A DNA stretch of 64,000 nt from Pomphorhynchus laevis (GCA_012934845.2 WNNJ02002497.1:23729-87728), one strand, 5' to 3'. Numbered from the stretch's first letter, positions 11,851 through 22,288 are shown. The notes: generated by a model from the sequence alone, not told the origin. Program-made: numbers and translations.

Positions 11851-13144
11851 TTGTTATTGAAGATAATATCGACGAATATTGGACGTGGAAAATTTTTCTA
11901 TCTTGACATTAGAAAATGTTTCGGTCAGTATTCTATTGGGGCAGGATTCGATCAAATCCTGCCCCAAATTACAAAACAGGATCTGCCTGATCCAATCAAC
12001 AGCATATTGACAAGTCCTATTAAAATGGGTGGCATTGGCATTATGGATCCTATATTTACCTTTAAGTCTGATCTCGAAGCCTCGGAGCATATGTGCTCCA
12101 CTTATTCATTTGGGCTCAAGGGCGAGGGATTAAAGTCGTTACAGCAAACCTATGCAGCTCAAATCGCCAAGACGCGCAAATATGCATTCACACTCCGACT
12201 TAACCAAGCTCTTCGTTTTGTTCCCGAAATTACCAAACGTGCACTTGAATATGCCAAGTACCCCGGCTCCTCAAACTGGCTCACTGCTGGTGCTTCTGAA
12301 GAGCTCCACCACCACCTTTCTGCGAGTGAATTTCGAGATGGCATCGCAACGCGCTATGGATTTGAACCACCAGACATGCCCGCCCTGTGTATCTGCAAAG
12401 AAGAAACAAGCCTTAGTCACGTGCTCTCTTGTAAACGTGGAGGCTTCCAGATCGTGCGACACAATATCATTCGCGACATCCTCGCTGACGAGCTTAGTTC
12501 GGTCTGTTATGGGGTTGCAACCGAACCCACACTAACTGCAGTCAATGATCCCTCGTGTCTCGAAAGGGCATCAACTTGCTGCGACACCAACGCAAGACTA
12601 GATGTAATCTGTACGGGCCTATCAGTAGACCGCTTCCAGCGAACGTTCTTCGACGTTTCCGTTTTTAACAACCATGCTGGTTCCATACTCCGCGTCGGCA
12701 GAAAACACTTTTGCATACCACGAAGCCCGGAAGAGCTCAAAATACTCTGAAAGAATCACCCAAATCGAAAGGGGATCGTTTATACCCTTCATCCTATCTG
12801 CGTCTGGAGGTCTGGGAAAATGTGCACTTTCGGCCTTGCAGCGGATCGCACAACTCAAGTCAATAAACAACGATCAGATTTCGTACAGCCAACACATACA
12901 GCGAATCAAAACAAGATTGAGTATAGCCATATGCCGTGCATCCTCTTTGTGCATAAGGGGCTTCCGATCCAGCAAGGGGCATCCCGTATACTCAGCAGAC
13001 AACCATCAAGCTGATACAATATCCAAAAAGACATCTAATCGCCAAGCTACAGATAGCCCGAATCCGTCGAACAATGCTCGAGCGATCCGATGGAATGATG
13101 AAGACGGCGGCACGTTGTGTACCTCCCTTGTGGATCTAAAGTAA
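11851..13144 (+). pseudogene. RLE-B LINE, copy 2 (3' half)
   Basis: Shows the C-terminal half of the same family as 6480-8090: MGGIGIMDP, the zinc-binding segment CICKEETSLSHVLSCKRGGF (about 12388), then HNIIRD, the nuclease-like LDVICTGL...TFFDVSVFNNHAG (about 12600-12680) and ERGSFIPFILSASGGLG in another frame (12674-13144). One frame change near 12680-12740 separates the last two pieces. It lacks the catalytic RT boxes, so it is 5'-truncated. Confidence 0.66.
11939..11966. repeat. 11-bp perfect hairpin
   Basis: GGGGCAGGATT and AATCCTGCCCC enclose cgatca, within RLE-B copy 2. Confidence 0.8.
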
Positions 13145-13312
13145 CAAAAAAAATATTCTGGAATTTAATTATCCTGGCCCATTTGCGGGAACCTGTTTTT
13201 CTGTACAAATAAATCTATTAATATGTAAAAAAAAATTATTAATAATAATATTATTAATAATAATATTACTGTCCGTTGTGCCGGACAGTTCCAGATCGAT
13301 GTTGTTCATGCA

Positions 13313-14359
13313 ATGGGCCGCATGCGGTGTGCAAGAATTGTGTGTGTCAAGGCGGGTAGAGCTTGTCGTGATTGCTTTCCGGCACAACGTTGTGGTAATC
13401 GCCTTGTGAGTTCCCCATGCTTAGATACAGTAGACCCTGCAGCTCCTAGTGAAAGTCTTTCGGACAGAGTTATTTCTCTTGCTTCCCAGGTTGTTCCCAG
13501 TTTACATCTTGATACCGAGATTTACGTCACGTTGTTCATGGAATGTTCTTCGGAGGGTTGTTTGTTACGTTCTTCCGTTAAAGCTCCAAGAAATGTATCC
13601 AGAGAGTTCTTTCTTCGTGACTTCTTATGCGGCCAGTGTGCTGCCAAGAAGGTTTCGAATTTGATCGACGTAGCTCAAAACAACACAAGACGCATAGAAA
13701 CACTTGAACACGAGATAAAAGAGTTATTTGCCATTTCGGAGGGACCATCGACTAAAGGGGTTAGCGCAGTACTAAGTCATCCAGATACTTCGGTTGGCAA
13801 GCCTCTATCGTTTTCCAACGTAGTACAACGTATGGTCACACGATCTGTTCTAGCTGCCAATAGTTTGTCGAAGGATGTTCCTCCTCTCGAGGTTATTCAG
13901 GAAGTTGATCGACAGGCTCGTAGAGCTCGTAACGTTATTATTCGAGGTCTACCGGTTGCTTCTAATGAGGTGGAGAATGTTCAGGCGTTGCTTGCATCGT
14001 TGGACATTCATCTGGACAAAAATATTTCGATTAGGGTGCACCGCTTTCGGGCTCAGAAGAGTGATTCACCACCCTGGCTTTTACTCACAACTAACGAAGC
14101 GGTTAGTACATTAATTCTGAAGCGAGGAAGATGCTTAAAAGACTCTGAGCTCTTCCAAAATGTATACGTCAGTGCTGACCTCTCCCCAGCGGAACGTGAT
14201 GCGCGTAACATCCTTCTCGATCAACTTAAGGTGGCGAGGGAAAACAATACGTCAGTTCGCTTTGTGATCCGTAACAATAAAGTGGTACGCTTAGGAACAC
14301 GTTTGGAATCATCTACTGGGGAAAATGGGATAGGGCAGTCACAGTTGCCCCTCATATGA
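13313..14359 (+). CDS. LINE ORF1 (nucleic-acid-binding)
   Basis: 348 residues, open. The N-terminus is cysteine-rich (VKAGRACRDCFPAQRCGN). Just upstream, in a different frame, 13270-13350 encodes CPLCRTVPDRCCSCNG and HAVCKNCVC, which is the expected start of this Cys-rich domain. A single frameshift near 13340-13350 therefore appears to separate the two halves of a zinc-binding region. Toward the C-terminus, ARNVIIRGLPVASNEVENVQ and VYVSADLSPAERDARNILLD look like the RRM-type RNA-binding part of LINE ORF1 proteins. Confidence 0.6.
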   Translation: MGRMRCARIVCVKAGRACRDCFPAQRCGNRLVSSPCLDTVDPAAPSESLSDRVISLASQVVPSLHLDTEIYVTLFMECSSEGCLLRSSVKAPRNVSREFFLRDFLCGQCAAKKVSNLIDVAQNNTRRIETLEHEIKELFAISEGPSTKGVSAVLSHPDTSVGKPLSFSNVVQRMVTRSVLAANSLSKDVPPLEVIQEVDRQARRARNVIIRGLPVASNEVENVQALLASLDIHLDKNISIRVHRFRAQKSDSPPWLLLTTNEAVSTLILKRGRCLKDSELFQNVYVSADLSPAERDARNILLDQLKVARENNTSVRFVIRNNKVVRLGTRLESSTGENGIGQSQLPLI

Positions 14360-14407
14360 CAATCACAAACTTTTCCTCGTGCAGCGTCAGATTCTTGCCT
14401 TCGTCGT

Positions 14408-16738
14408 CTTTTATTATTTAACGTGGAAGGTCTTGAAACTCTTATGAATGAAGGATTTGCTAGTTATTTGACCTCCTTTGATATTGCAGTTCTATTGGAG
14501 ACTTTCACAACATCGCCGGTAAAATTAAACTCATTTTATTGCTTTGAAATTCTGGCCACTCTTGGTGATCGCGGTCGACCTAGTGGAGGTGTTATTTTGG
14601 CAATCAATGGTTCTTTTAGTGAGTGGTCTTACAAAACATTCGAGAATTCAGTTTATTTGGACACTCCGAGCATTGTCATTATCGCCTGCTACTTCAAGCC
14701 GTCGTTAGACGCTTCTGATATTATTAATGAGTTGTCTGAGATTCTCTTAAACTCATCTCGTAATAAACCCATAGTTGTTGCCGGTGACTTCAACGCTACC
14801 TCTTCTAGATCCCCTCTGAAGCTTAATTTACTAAAGGAATTCTTCTTTTCGCACAATCTAACTCTTCACGTTCCTATCGAGGGTTGGACTTATGAAATGG
14901 GTGAAACTAGGAGCTGTCTAGATTTAATATTCTCGAACGTTGGTATTCATGATACATGCTTAGATTTCGATGTAGCATGGGCTTTACGACGAAAACATAA
15001 ACCGGTAATTTGTGTCATTGAAGAATTCTCAACTTCACTAAGTGATTTTTGTCCCGTCCAATCCAAGAGTAGGCGGATCGTTGTCGACGCCATTAACTTT
15101 AGTCATTTGAATGAATCTAAGCGACTCTTGTTGGGTGGTGATCTAGCGGCCAGTTACACTATGCTTCACCAAACACTGTTACGCGCGTGTAATAATATCC
15201 GACATAATGGAAGCCGATCGTATCGACTACCAAACCATTTAAAAATTTTGCAGAGGATGCTACTCTCATTCTACAAGACTAATGAATTTTCATTGTCCAG
15301 GACGGATTTTGTGACTCTGCGTAGATTTTATAATAAGAGTACTAGACAATTCAGGCTGAATGTGCTTAGACGAGAAGAACAGACAATGCTTCTAAGAGCT
15401 GAGGTCGCTATAAGGCTAGCACGCCCCAAAACTTGTAAACTTGCCTCTAAGTTTCCTTTAGAAGATTGGCGCAAGCATTTCGCTGAAATTTTGGCCTCGT
15501 CTAATTCTAATTCCTTCGATCCTAAAGAATGCAATCTCTATTGTCCTATCACGGACCATGATCCGCTCAATTCTCCCTTTAGCCTAGCTGAAATTAAGAG
15601 CTGTCTCTCTAATATGGCTACTAGAAAGGCTGCTGGAATTGATCAACTGTGTGTTGAACATATTAATCAGACTTTCGGATTGGTCGCTGACTACTGGATA
15701 TTCTTTTATAACGCGATTCTTAGGGGTTGGCCTATACCAAATGGCTGGCGTGACAGCATTATCAAAGTGTTGTTCAAAGGTTTGAAAGATCCTTCGTGTC
15801 GAGATTCTTATAGAGGGATAGCTCTACTAAATCATTCGTATAAAGTTCTATCTAATTTGATGGCCGTACGTTTGTCGAGATTTCGTAGTTTTCTTCTTCC
15901 TCCAGAGCAACATGGATTTCGTATAAATCATTCTACTATGAGTGCTCTCTCAGTTCTTCGGTCACTTGTTCTCGATACTTTTGATAAGCATTCATCTTTG
16001 TATAGCATTTTTGTTGATTTTGCGAAAGCGTTCGACTCGATTGATAGAACCTTGCTATTAACCAAGCTTCATGAGAGAGTAAATGTTCATGGAGACTTTC
16101 TATTTCTTCTTGAAAGAATATTGCGTCCTAGTTCGATGCGCATTTACGACGGAGTTAATTATTCGGGCCCTTTGACTGCTAGTCGTGGAGTCCAGCAAGG
16201 AGATCCTCTCAGCCCGCTGTTATTTTCCTTCTTCTTGATGGATCTCCCAGATCATGTTCGTTTCGCCGCTTCCAATGTAGTGCCAATTTTATATGCTGAC
16301 GATCTTGCCTTAATAACGTTGGATAGATGCTCAGCACAATCAGCCATTACAGCTCTCGTTGAGTTTTGTCTGACAAATAAAATAGTGATCAACACTTCCA
16401 AAACGAAAATTATAAAATTTCGGCGAGGTGGGCCCCGCTGTCGTGATGATGTGCTTTTTCTGAATGCAACATCGATAGAATTTGTTAATTCGTATCGATA
16501 TCTAGGCTTTGAACTCTCATCTCGGTGGTGTTTCAGAAGCCACTTATTGCGCCAATCGGCGAAAGTTGTAACGTCAGCTTATACGGCATCGAAGCTTGGT
16601 CTTATGTCCTTCGAAGGCGCGATCAAATACTTTGATGTGATGTTGCTTCCGATTCTGAGTTACGGGATTCGATGCTTTTGGTCGGATTTGACCTTAGGAG
16701 ATTTTCAGATCATTGATAAATGTTTTGGCGCCACCTAA
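14408..16738 (+). CDS. LINE ORF2: APE endonuclease and RT
   Basis: The reading can be taken back from ATG 14423 to about 14408 (LLLFNVEGLETL). APE-type endonuclease: LLETFTT, GRPSGGVILAI, VVAGDFNATSS and SCLDLIFSN. RT: RKAAGIDQLCVEHI, KVLFKGLKDPSCRDSYRGIA, QHGFRINHSTMSALSVLRS, FVDFAKAFDSIDR (box A), RGVQQGDPLSPLLFSFFLMD (box B) and ILYADDLALIT (catalytic YADD). The frame ends at 16738, where a frameshift moves the C-terminal part to the frame of 16720-17187. Otherwise it is uninterrupted for more than 770 codons. Confidence 0.82.
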   Translation, partial: LLLFNVEGLETLMNEGFASYLTSFDIAVLLETFTTSPVKLNSFYCFEILATLGDRGRPSGGVILAINGSFSEWSYKTFENSVYLDTPSIVIIACYFKPSLDASDIINELSEILLNSSRNKPIVVAGDFNATSSRSPLKLNLLKEFFFSHNLTLHVPIEGWTYEMGETRSCLDLIFSNVGIHDTCLDFDVAWALRRKHKPVICVIEEFSTSLSDFCPVQSKSRRIVVDAINFSHLNESKRLLLGGDLAASYTMLHQTLLRACNNIRHNGSRSYRLPNHLKILQRMLLSFYKTNEFSLSRTDFVTLRRFYNKSTRQFRLNVLRREEQTMLLRAEVAIRLARPKTCKLASKFPLEDWRKHFAEILASSNSNSFDPKECNLYCPITDHDPLNSPFSLAEIKSCLSNMATRKAAGIDQLCVEHINQTFGLVADYWIFFYNAILRGWPIPNGWRDSIIKVLFKGLKDPSCRDSYRGIALLNHSYKVLSNLMAVRLSRFRSFLLPPEQHGFRINHSTMSALSVLRSLVLDTFDKHSSLYSIFVDFAKAFDSIDRTLLLTKLHERVNVHGDFLFLLERILRPSSMRIYDGVNYSGPLTASRGVQQGDPLSPLLFSFFLMDLPDHVRFAASNVVPILYADDLALITLDRCSAQSAITALVEFCLTNKIVINTSKTKIIKFRRGGPRCRDDVLFLNATSIEFVNSYRYLGFELSSRWCFRSHLLRQSAKVVTSAYTASKLGLMSFEGAIKYFDVMLLPILSYGIRCFWSDLTLGDFQIIDKCFGAT

Positions 16739-17187
16739 AAAGGATATTAGGAGTATCATCGAAGTGTTCTTCTACAGCTGTTGCGGTGCTTAGTAAATCG
16801 ATACCACTCTCGGTCAAACTTTGCAATCGATTTCGCCTTGGTGAAACCACAGCGTATTTGGAAGCCCGACGGCTATTCGATAACAAAATACTTAGCCTAG
16901 ATCCAGATATCTTTTTGACGCCTGTTTATACTCAATCAGCTTGGAGAAATCCAAGATACCAAAAGCGTCCGCTGGTTTGGCGTTTATCTTTAGACGGCTA
17001 CCACGCCAAATTTTGTTCAATTCGACTCCCTTTTCACTCTCGCTCGACTCACTGTCGCTGTCGATTTTGCTCAAAAGAGTGTTCAGCTCTTTTGCATGCT
17101 TTCGCATGCCCCGTATTATCTTCGTGGCCTTTAGAACAAGTCGACAAAGGAGGACTAGGAAATCGCCTAACTTTGATTGATGCTTAA
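16720..17187 (+). pseudogene. LINE ORF2 C-terminal continuation
   Basis: Continues ORF2 in another frame: FWRHLKRILGVSSKCSS, then ...YHAKFCSIRLPFHSR, and a C-terminal cysteine cluster THCRCRFCSKECSALLHAFA with the spacing of a LINE zinc-knuckle. One frameshift relative to 14408-16738 explains the split. Confidence 0.65.
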
Positions 17188-17455
17188 CATTTTTTTTCTT
17201 TCTTGCGCACCGTTGCACTCATGGCCCGATTTCAAACTTCAGAATTAATCTATAACAACGTACGCTAAATGTTCAGACGCCGGATTTCTGATTTCAAGTA
17301 ATTGATTTAATTTATTGTATTTTAAATTTTGCCCAGCCGAAAAGCGAAATGGGAAATAAATCGCTGCATTATTATTATTAATGTTTCAACAGCACATAAA
17401 AGCATGGCTTAATTGGCTGGTTCACTGCAGAAAAAAAGAAAATATAATAAAAGTA

Positions 17456-20446
17456 TCACAAATACGGAAAAGCAGCTTTCCCCATGGCATCCTCCATCCG
17501 TAATTTCTTTTTGAATTCGTTGATATTGCTACTGCACACTGTTGACTCTCCAAGCCTATTCCACAGAGATACAACTCGCCGATCAAATTGGACAGCTCGT
17601 GATTTTCTTATCCTTTCACGTCGCAGGGTTAAACCATGGCCTCGGAGGATATTGGATGAGCGCAAATGAAGACAATCTCGAAGTGGATGATCCAAATCAT
17701 TAAGAATTTGCCAGACCATACTCATATCGATGTACCGGCGGGTCCACGTGACAGTCTCAAGTCTAAGTGCTTTTAATCGATCAGGGTACGACAAAAATTT
17801 CAGTTGCGGTGCTAGCTTGGTAGCTCTATGAAGTACCCTCTCTGAACTAATATGTTCTTTTGAATTTTGGGGATACACACACGGCGCAGCATATAGAAGA
17901 CGGCTCAACACATGAGCAAAGATTAGCGGACGTAGGGCAAATTGATTGAGTGCAATGAAAGTGCGTCGAAGTTGACCGATTATCCCCAACGCATTTGAAC
18001 AAGCATGTTCAGTATGTGTGACGGTACTCAAATCACTGTTTATCCACACTCCCAAGTCCTTATATTTGTTCACTCGTTCTATATCACTGCTTTGAAAGCT
18101 ATAATTAACTAAAGATTGAGCATTTCCGCCACGAACACGTAAATGTTTGCATTTTGATATATTTACAATCAACCTATTGAGCAGAGCCCAATTTTCGACT
18201 TCATCGATATCCCGTTGCAGTTTGACTATATCATTGGGTGAACGAATTGCCCGCCAGATTTTCAAATCGTCTGCATATAAAAGCATCCGAGAATCAATAA
18301 ATTCCGGGATATCGTTGATGTAGACACTAAATAACAATGGACCCAATACTGAACCTTGAGGCACCCCTATATTACATGGCCGCGAAGAAGAGTAAAAATT
18401 ATCTACATGCACACAATAACTACGATTGCTTAAAAACGATTCAATCCATCTAACAAGCAAGAATGGAATGCCACTTTTCTCTAGTTTATTTAGGAGGAGT
18501 CTATGGTCTACTCTGTCAAATGCCTTAGAGAAATCGAAGAATATGATGTCAGTAGCAATTGATACGGCTTTATTAGCTGACCAATCAAGATGGGCAGCGA
18601 GTAGATTAGTAACTGTCGAATAACCCTTACGGAAACCATGTTGCTCAGAAGCTATTACATTATTCTCACTGTAAAACTTGACCATATAACCATGTATAAT
18701 TCGCTCTAACATTCTACAACATAAGCAAGTAATACTTACTGGTCTATAATTGTCTACTGAAGATCTATCACCCTTTTTGAAGATGGGGTGAATGATCGAT
18801 TGTTTCCACTCTTTTGGAAGATTCGTATCAATAATAGATTGTCGAAATATGTTACAAAGTGGTGTATATATTGAGTCTGCTATTCGACGAAGATATATCG
18901 AAGGTAACAAATCAGCACCTTTGGAGTTTGTCTCTTTAAGACGATGCAGTTCAGCTAAAACTTTCTCAGGAGTTATCAAATTAGCTATGTCTAAACTAGG
19001 ATATGAAACACTAGCACCTCTTATCGTTTCACTGTTCTGGATAGGTTCAGAATACTCGTTTGTAGTCTCTTTGTACAAGTAAAAATGCCTTGAGAACATC
19101 TCAGCAAGGCCGTCTTCAATAACGCTATCAAAATATTGGCCAATTGTTTTATTAGCGTTCCTACTACTATTCACATATAGAAAGAGAGCTTTGGGATCAT
19201 GTCTACAACTATGAGCTAGACCATTTTCAAATAAATAGCGCTTATGTCGCTTTAAAGAATTGAAGAAATTTCTCGCCTGCTTATAAACACCATATTCACA
19301 AAACCCACCCTTAAAGCATTTGAAAATGAAGTCACGAGCCTTCATCGCAGTAGCCAGCTCAGTATCAAACCAACGAGCGCTTTTCCGACTAGTCTTAGAC
19401 TTCAAAGGTGAGAATTTTACCATTAGAGAATAAAGCGTCACGCGAAAATGATCCCAGGCCTCGTCAACTCCGACAACAGTCGGATCAGGCCAACTTACTC
19501 TATGCAGCTTTGATGTAATAACATCATAGTTCGCCCGAAAAACATTAATCTGACGTTTGTACCGAGCATGATGAAACACCCTCATTTGTATATTTAGCAA
19601 AACTTTAACTACACAGTGATCAGACAAACCAACAGGAGAATCATATTGGATACTACTGATTAATTGACTGTTTGTCGATAGGCAAAGATCAAGAAGGGAA
19701 GAACTACAACTTGAAAAGCGAGTATGTACATCAACAAATTGAGCAAGACCACAATAAGCAAAACACTCCATAAGGTCACAAGATTCACTATCACAAGTAG
19801 GAAGAACCGTATTCGAAGTCCATTCAACATCTGGCATATTCAGATCCCCAATTATCACAGTATCACAATCTCCTCGCGTATACAACTCTATCTCTTCAAT
19901 GAGTTTCTTAGATATTGCCTTAGGAGCACGATACACAAGACCCAGTATGATGGGTGAGCTGTTATCAAACTTCACCTGACACCACAAACTCTCAACTCTA
20001 TCAATAGACGACTTACTCAAAACGCGCACCTTAACTTCGTCTCTCATAAAGAGAGCTACGCCACCACCCCTACCCCTAATCCGATCACTACGGAACAAAG
20101 AATAGCCTGGGATGGATACCTCAGCATCGGATACATCACAATTAAGCCAAGATTCTGTAATACCAACTATAATTGGATTAACAGACTCGATCCTAAACTT
20201 TAGCTCATCGACTTTCTGTAACAAGCTCCGAACATTACAATAAAATATACTATGACTTTTATTCACACCAGTGCGAGTAATAATATCATCTCTAGCAATC
20301 CGACACACTTCAGATCCAAAATCAGCTAGGCACTTATATGCTATAAGACCTTGCCAAAACCCTCCACATTCACGAGAGGCGATACATCTAGTGGGCACCA
20401 ACTGATTCGAATGTGTCGCCTCACTACTTGAAAATTTTGCACACAT
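17456..20446 (-). CDS. CR1-like LINE ORF2: APE endonuclease and RT
   Basis: 996 residues without interruption. Endonuclease: YCNVRSLLQKVDELKFRI, VGITESWL, GRGGGVALFMRD, IIGDLNMPDVEW, SSLLDLCLS and GLSDHCVV. RT: HRLKETNSKGADLLPSIYLR, WKQSIIHPIFKKGDRSSVDN, EQHGFRKGYSTVTNLLA, IFFDFSKAFDRVDHRLL (box A), GVPQGSVLGPLLFSVYINDI (box B) and MLLYADDLKIWR (YADD). The C-terminus ends in the usual LRLETVTWTRRYIDMSMVWQ ... VVSLWNRLGES region of CR1/Jockey-type LINEs. The length fits an intact CR1-clade ORF2. Confidence 0.88.
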   Translation of the reverse strand: MCAKFSSSEATHSNQLVPTRCIASRECGGFWQGLIAYKCLADFGSEVCRIARDDIITRTGVNKSHSIFYCNVRSLLQKVDELKFRIESVNPIIVGITESWLNCDVSDAEVSIPGYSLFRSDRIRGRGGGVALFMRDEVKVRVLSKSSIDRVESLWCQVKFDNSSPIILGLVYRAPKAISKKLIEEIELYTRGDCDTVIIGDLNMPDVEWTSNTVLPTCDSESCDLMECFAYCGLAQFVDVHTRFSSCSSSLLDLCLSTNSQLISSIQYDSPVGLSDHCVVKVLLNIQMRVFHHARYKRQINVFRANYDVITSKLHRVSWPDPTVVGVDEAWDHFRVTLYSLMVKFSPLKSKTSRKSARWFDTELATAMKARDFIFKCFKGGFCEYGVYKQARNFFNSLKRHKRYLFENGLAHSCRHDPKALFLYVNSSRNANKTIGQYFDSVIEDGLAEMFSRHFYLYKETTNEYSEPIQNSETIRGASVSYPSLDIANLITPEKVLAELHRLKETNSKGADLLPSIYLRRIADSIYTPLCNIFRQSIIDTNLPKEWKQSIIHPIFKKGDRSSVDNYRPVSITCLCCRMLERIIHGYMVKFYSENNVIASEQHGFRKGYSTVTNLLAAHLDWSANKAVSIATDIIFFDFSKAFDRVDHRLLLNKLEKSGIPFLLVRWIESFLSNRSYCVHVDNFYSSSRPCNIGVPQGSVLGPLLFSVYINDIPEFIDSRMLLYADDLKIWRAIRSPNDIVKLQRDIDEVENWALLNRLIVNISKCKHLRVRGGNAQSLVNYSFQSSDIERVNKYKDLGVWINSDLSTVTHTEHACSNALGIIGQLRRTFIALNQFALRPLIFAHVLSRLLYAAPCVYPQNSKEHISSERVLHRATKLAPQLKFLSYPDRLKALRLETVTWTRRYIDMSMVWQILNDLDHPLRDCLHLRSSNILRGHGLTLRRERIRKSRAVQFDRRVVSLWNRLGESTVCSSNINEFKKKLRMEDAMGKAAFPYL

Positions 20447-21486
20447 AGATTGCTCTCACCAAGTGCAACACAAGATGCAAGTTCTTTCTTAGCTTGAGAC
20501 AATTTCTCCCTTTGAAGAGCGTCAAGATCTTTTAAGAGACTAACATGGGATCCTTTTAAACGATATGAATTCCGAAGAATTAACTCAGCATGCGACTGCT
20601 CTCTAAATACGGCCTTGAGTAAACGCGGCCTATTACTAAGTGTATCACGCTTACCCAGTCGAAATAATGCAACGAGTTTAACACGTTTGACAATATCCAC
20701 ATTGCAAGAACCAAGTACCTGCGTCAATATAAATCTCACACTCTGGACGTCCTCGTTAAGACGTACTTGTGCGTTCTCAAATAAAGATTATCTTACATTG
20801 GCCAGAATAATAGATCTACATCGATCAGCGGTGTGTTTCCTATTATTACCAATTTGCAATTCGAGACTGTCACGTGACACTGCGGATAGTGTATGTTGAC
20901 TTATCGTTGACGCTTGTTCCTTCTTTTTGACAGTCCCACTATCAGACATATGACCATGATTCAAAACCTGACAATATGTATTTTCATCATTAGTAATATC
21001 AGGTAAATGCACTGGAACATCCATGGCTACAGTCTCACCCTCTACAGTTAAATCTATATTCATTGGATTATTTGCAAGACTTGAGGAGGGATATATAGAG
21101 TTAAGACTTGAGGAGGGATATATAGAGTTAGAATAGCTTCCATCACTATGACTGGAATTTTCAACATTCTTAGTAGATTTGGAAATAAGAACTTCCTTAC
21201 TTTGACCGGCACTTATGCTTTTTGGAATTGGTGGAGCTGATATGGGTCCAAGAGAATTACAACTCGACTGACCGACAACCAAGGGGGTAGATTCCGTCTT
21301 CAAATCATTTATCAAAGATGCGCAGCAGTACCCGCAGTAGAAAGATGCATTAGACAGAGCTGTTTTCTTTTCCCCGGGAACTGAAACACTTGTCCACACA
21401 TGACAATTTTCACTTGAACACCGAACCTGATAATCCACGAACTTGGCAGCATCACCTCGCTTTGTAGTCTTCCTCTGTTTGACCAT
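20341..21486 (-). pseudogene. CR1-like LINE ORF1, one in-frame stop
   Basis: Two open pieces, 20788-21486 and 20341-20739, lie in the same frame and are divided only by a TAA at 20786-20788 (ILANVR, stop, SLFENAQVRLNED). Read through it would be about 381 residues. N-terminal PHD-like cysteines (VRCSSENCHVW and FYCGYCCASL) are typical of CR1 ORF1. A Ser-rich linker follows, then an RNA-binding-like C-terminus (RPRLLKAVFREQSHAELILR). It contains an in-frame 27-bp tandem duplication. Confidence 0.75.
21076..21129. repeat. 27-bp tandem duplication in LINE ORF1
   Basis: Two identical 27-bp units (21076-21102 and 21103-21129). Because 27 is a multiple of 3 the frame is kept, giving NSIYPSSSL twice in ORF1. 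Confidence 0.9.
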
Positions 21487-21672
21487 TATATGTATATATA
21501 TTCAGACTTTATCAGAGTAAAGTCTCTTGCGTAGATTTCAATAAAGATTGTGTCCAATAAATCTTTTTCAATAAAGATTTCAATAAGGATTGAGTTGACT
21601 AATCCAGAATTGTTTCAATTTTCTTGATTTCGCATTGTAATTTGCTGCAGAGCGACGTCAATCTTCAATTCT

Positions 21673-21702
21673 GGTGTATTTACTTTAGATCTCAAACTTT
21701 TT
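21673..21702. repeat. 30-bp sequence shared with 27655-27684
   Basis: TGTATTTACTTTAGATCTCA and the T-rich run after it recur exactly at 27655-27684. Both copies lie just beyond the 5' ends of minus-strand LINEs. Confidence 0.8.
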
Positions 21703-21912
21703 TAAGGTGATCAGATCAGATAACTTCAATCAGATAATTGTGTATTTAAGCTGTTAAAATTTTTTTTCAAGTGAACGTGACAGGAAATTACCTCTAATGA
21801 TATGTTCAACAGGATTGTATTAGAAAAAAAATAGCATTGCGCTCAGTGACTTTAGTATTAGTATTGATAATCAAATAAGATTTAACCCCCTCAGACCTTA
21901 TAGAATAAGTAC

Positions 21913-22288
21913 CTGATTCGTGGATAAATCGAAATTTTGATTATATTTTCATACTGACGTTCATGCCTTACTAACCTACTAACTGCGCGTGAAAAATGGG
22001 CTGATGCTCTGGGGGCTGGGTTTCAGGTTTATACAGTATTCCTTGATTTTTCGAAAGCTTTTGATAGGGTACCACACGACGGCATAGTGTCTTTACTGTA
22101 TCACTATGGACTTAATTTATATATTTGTGAGTGGGTCAGGCAATTTCTATCGAAAAGGTCTTTTTGAGTTTGTGTGGGGGTGTGTGTTTTCTTATTCGGT
22201 AAATGTTAATTCTGGCGTACCGCAGTGATCAGTCTTTGGGCCACTGCTCTTCTGATTCGTCGATAAATCGAAATTTTGATTATATTTT
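21913..22288 (+). pseudogene. LINE RT fragment between 37-bp direct repeats
   Basis: The insert (about 21990-22250) encodes VYTVFLDFSKAFDRVPHDGI, which is RT box A, and further on a decayed box B region. It starts and ends inside RT. It is flanked by 37-bp direct repeats, 21913-21949 and 22252-22288, which differ at one position (ctgattcgtGgataaat versus ctgattcgtCgataaat). Confidence 0.75.

Larger units (their letters stand above)
13250..17370 (+). mobile_element. Two-ORF LINE (APE + RT), nearly whole
   Basis: A non-LTR element with ORF1 (13313-14359, probably starting upstream), ORF2 with an APE-type endonuclease and RT (14408-16738), and a C-terminal continuation in another frame (16720-17187). 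Only a few breaks are visible. The clade within the CR1/Jockey/I/R1 radiation cannot be fixed by eye. A degraded relative is present at 45895-46800 (shared ILFKG.NDP.....YR and VDF.K.FD..DR motifs). The 3' end abuts the 3' end of the minus-strand CR1-like LINE at about 17.37 kb. Confidence 0.72.
17377..21650 (-). mobile_element. CR1-like LINE, nearly full length
   Basis: A minus-strand LINE with ORF1 (20341-21486) and ORF2 (17456-20446) overlapping by about 105 bp in different frames, and a 3' end in a short (TAA)n tail at about 17360-17380. ORF2 is fully open. ORF1 has one in-frame TAA. A second, 5'-truncated copy with the same 3' end is at 33965-35163, which implies fairly recent activity. 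The 5' limit is a guess. Confidence 0.8.
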
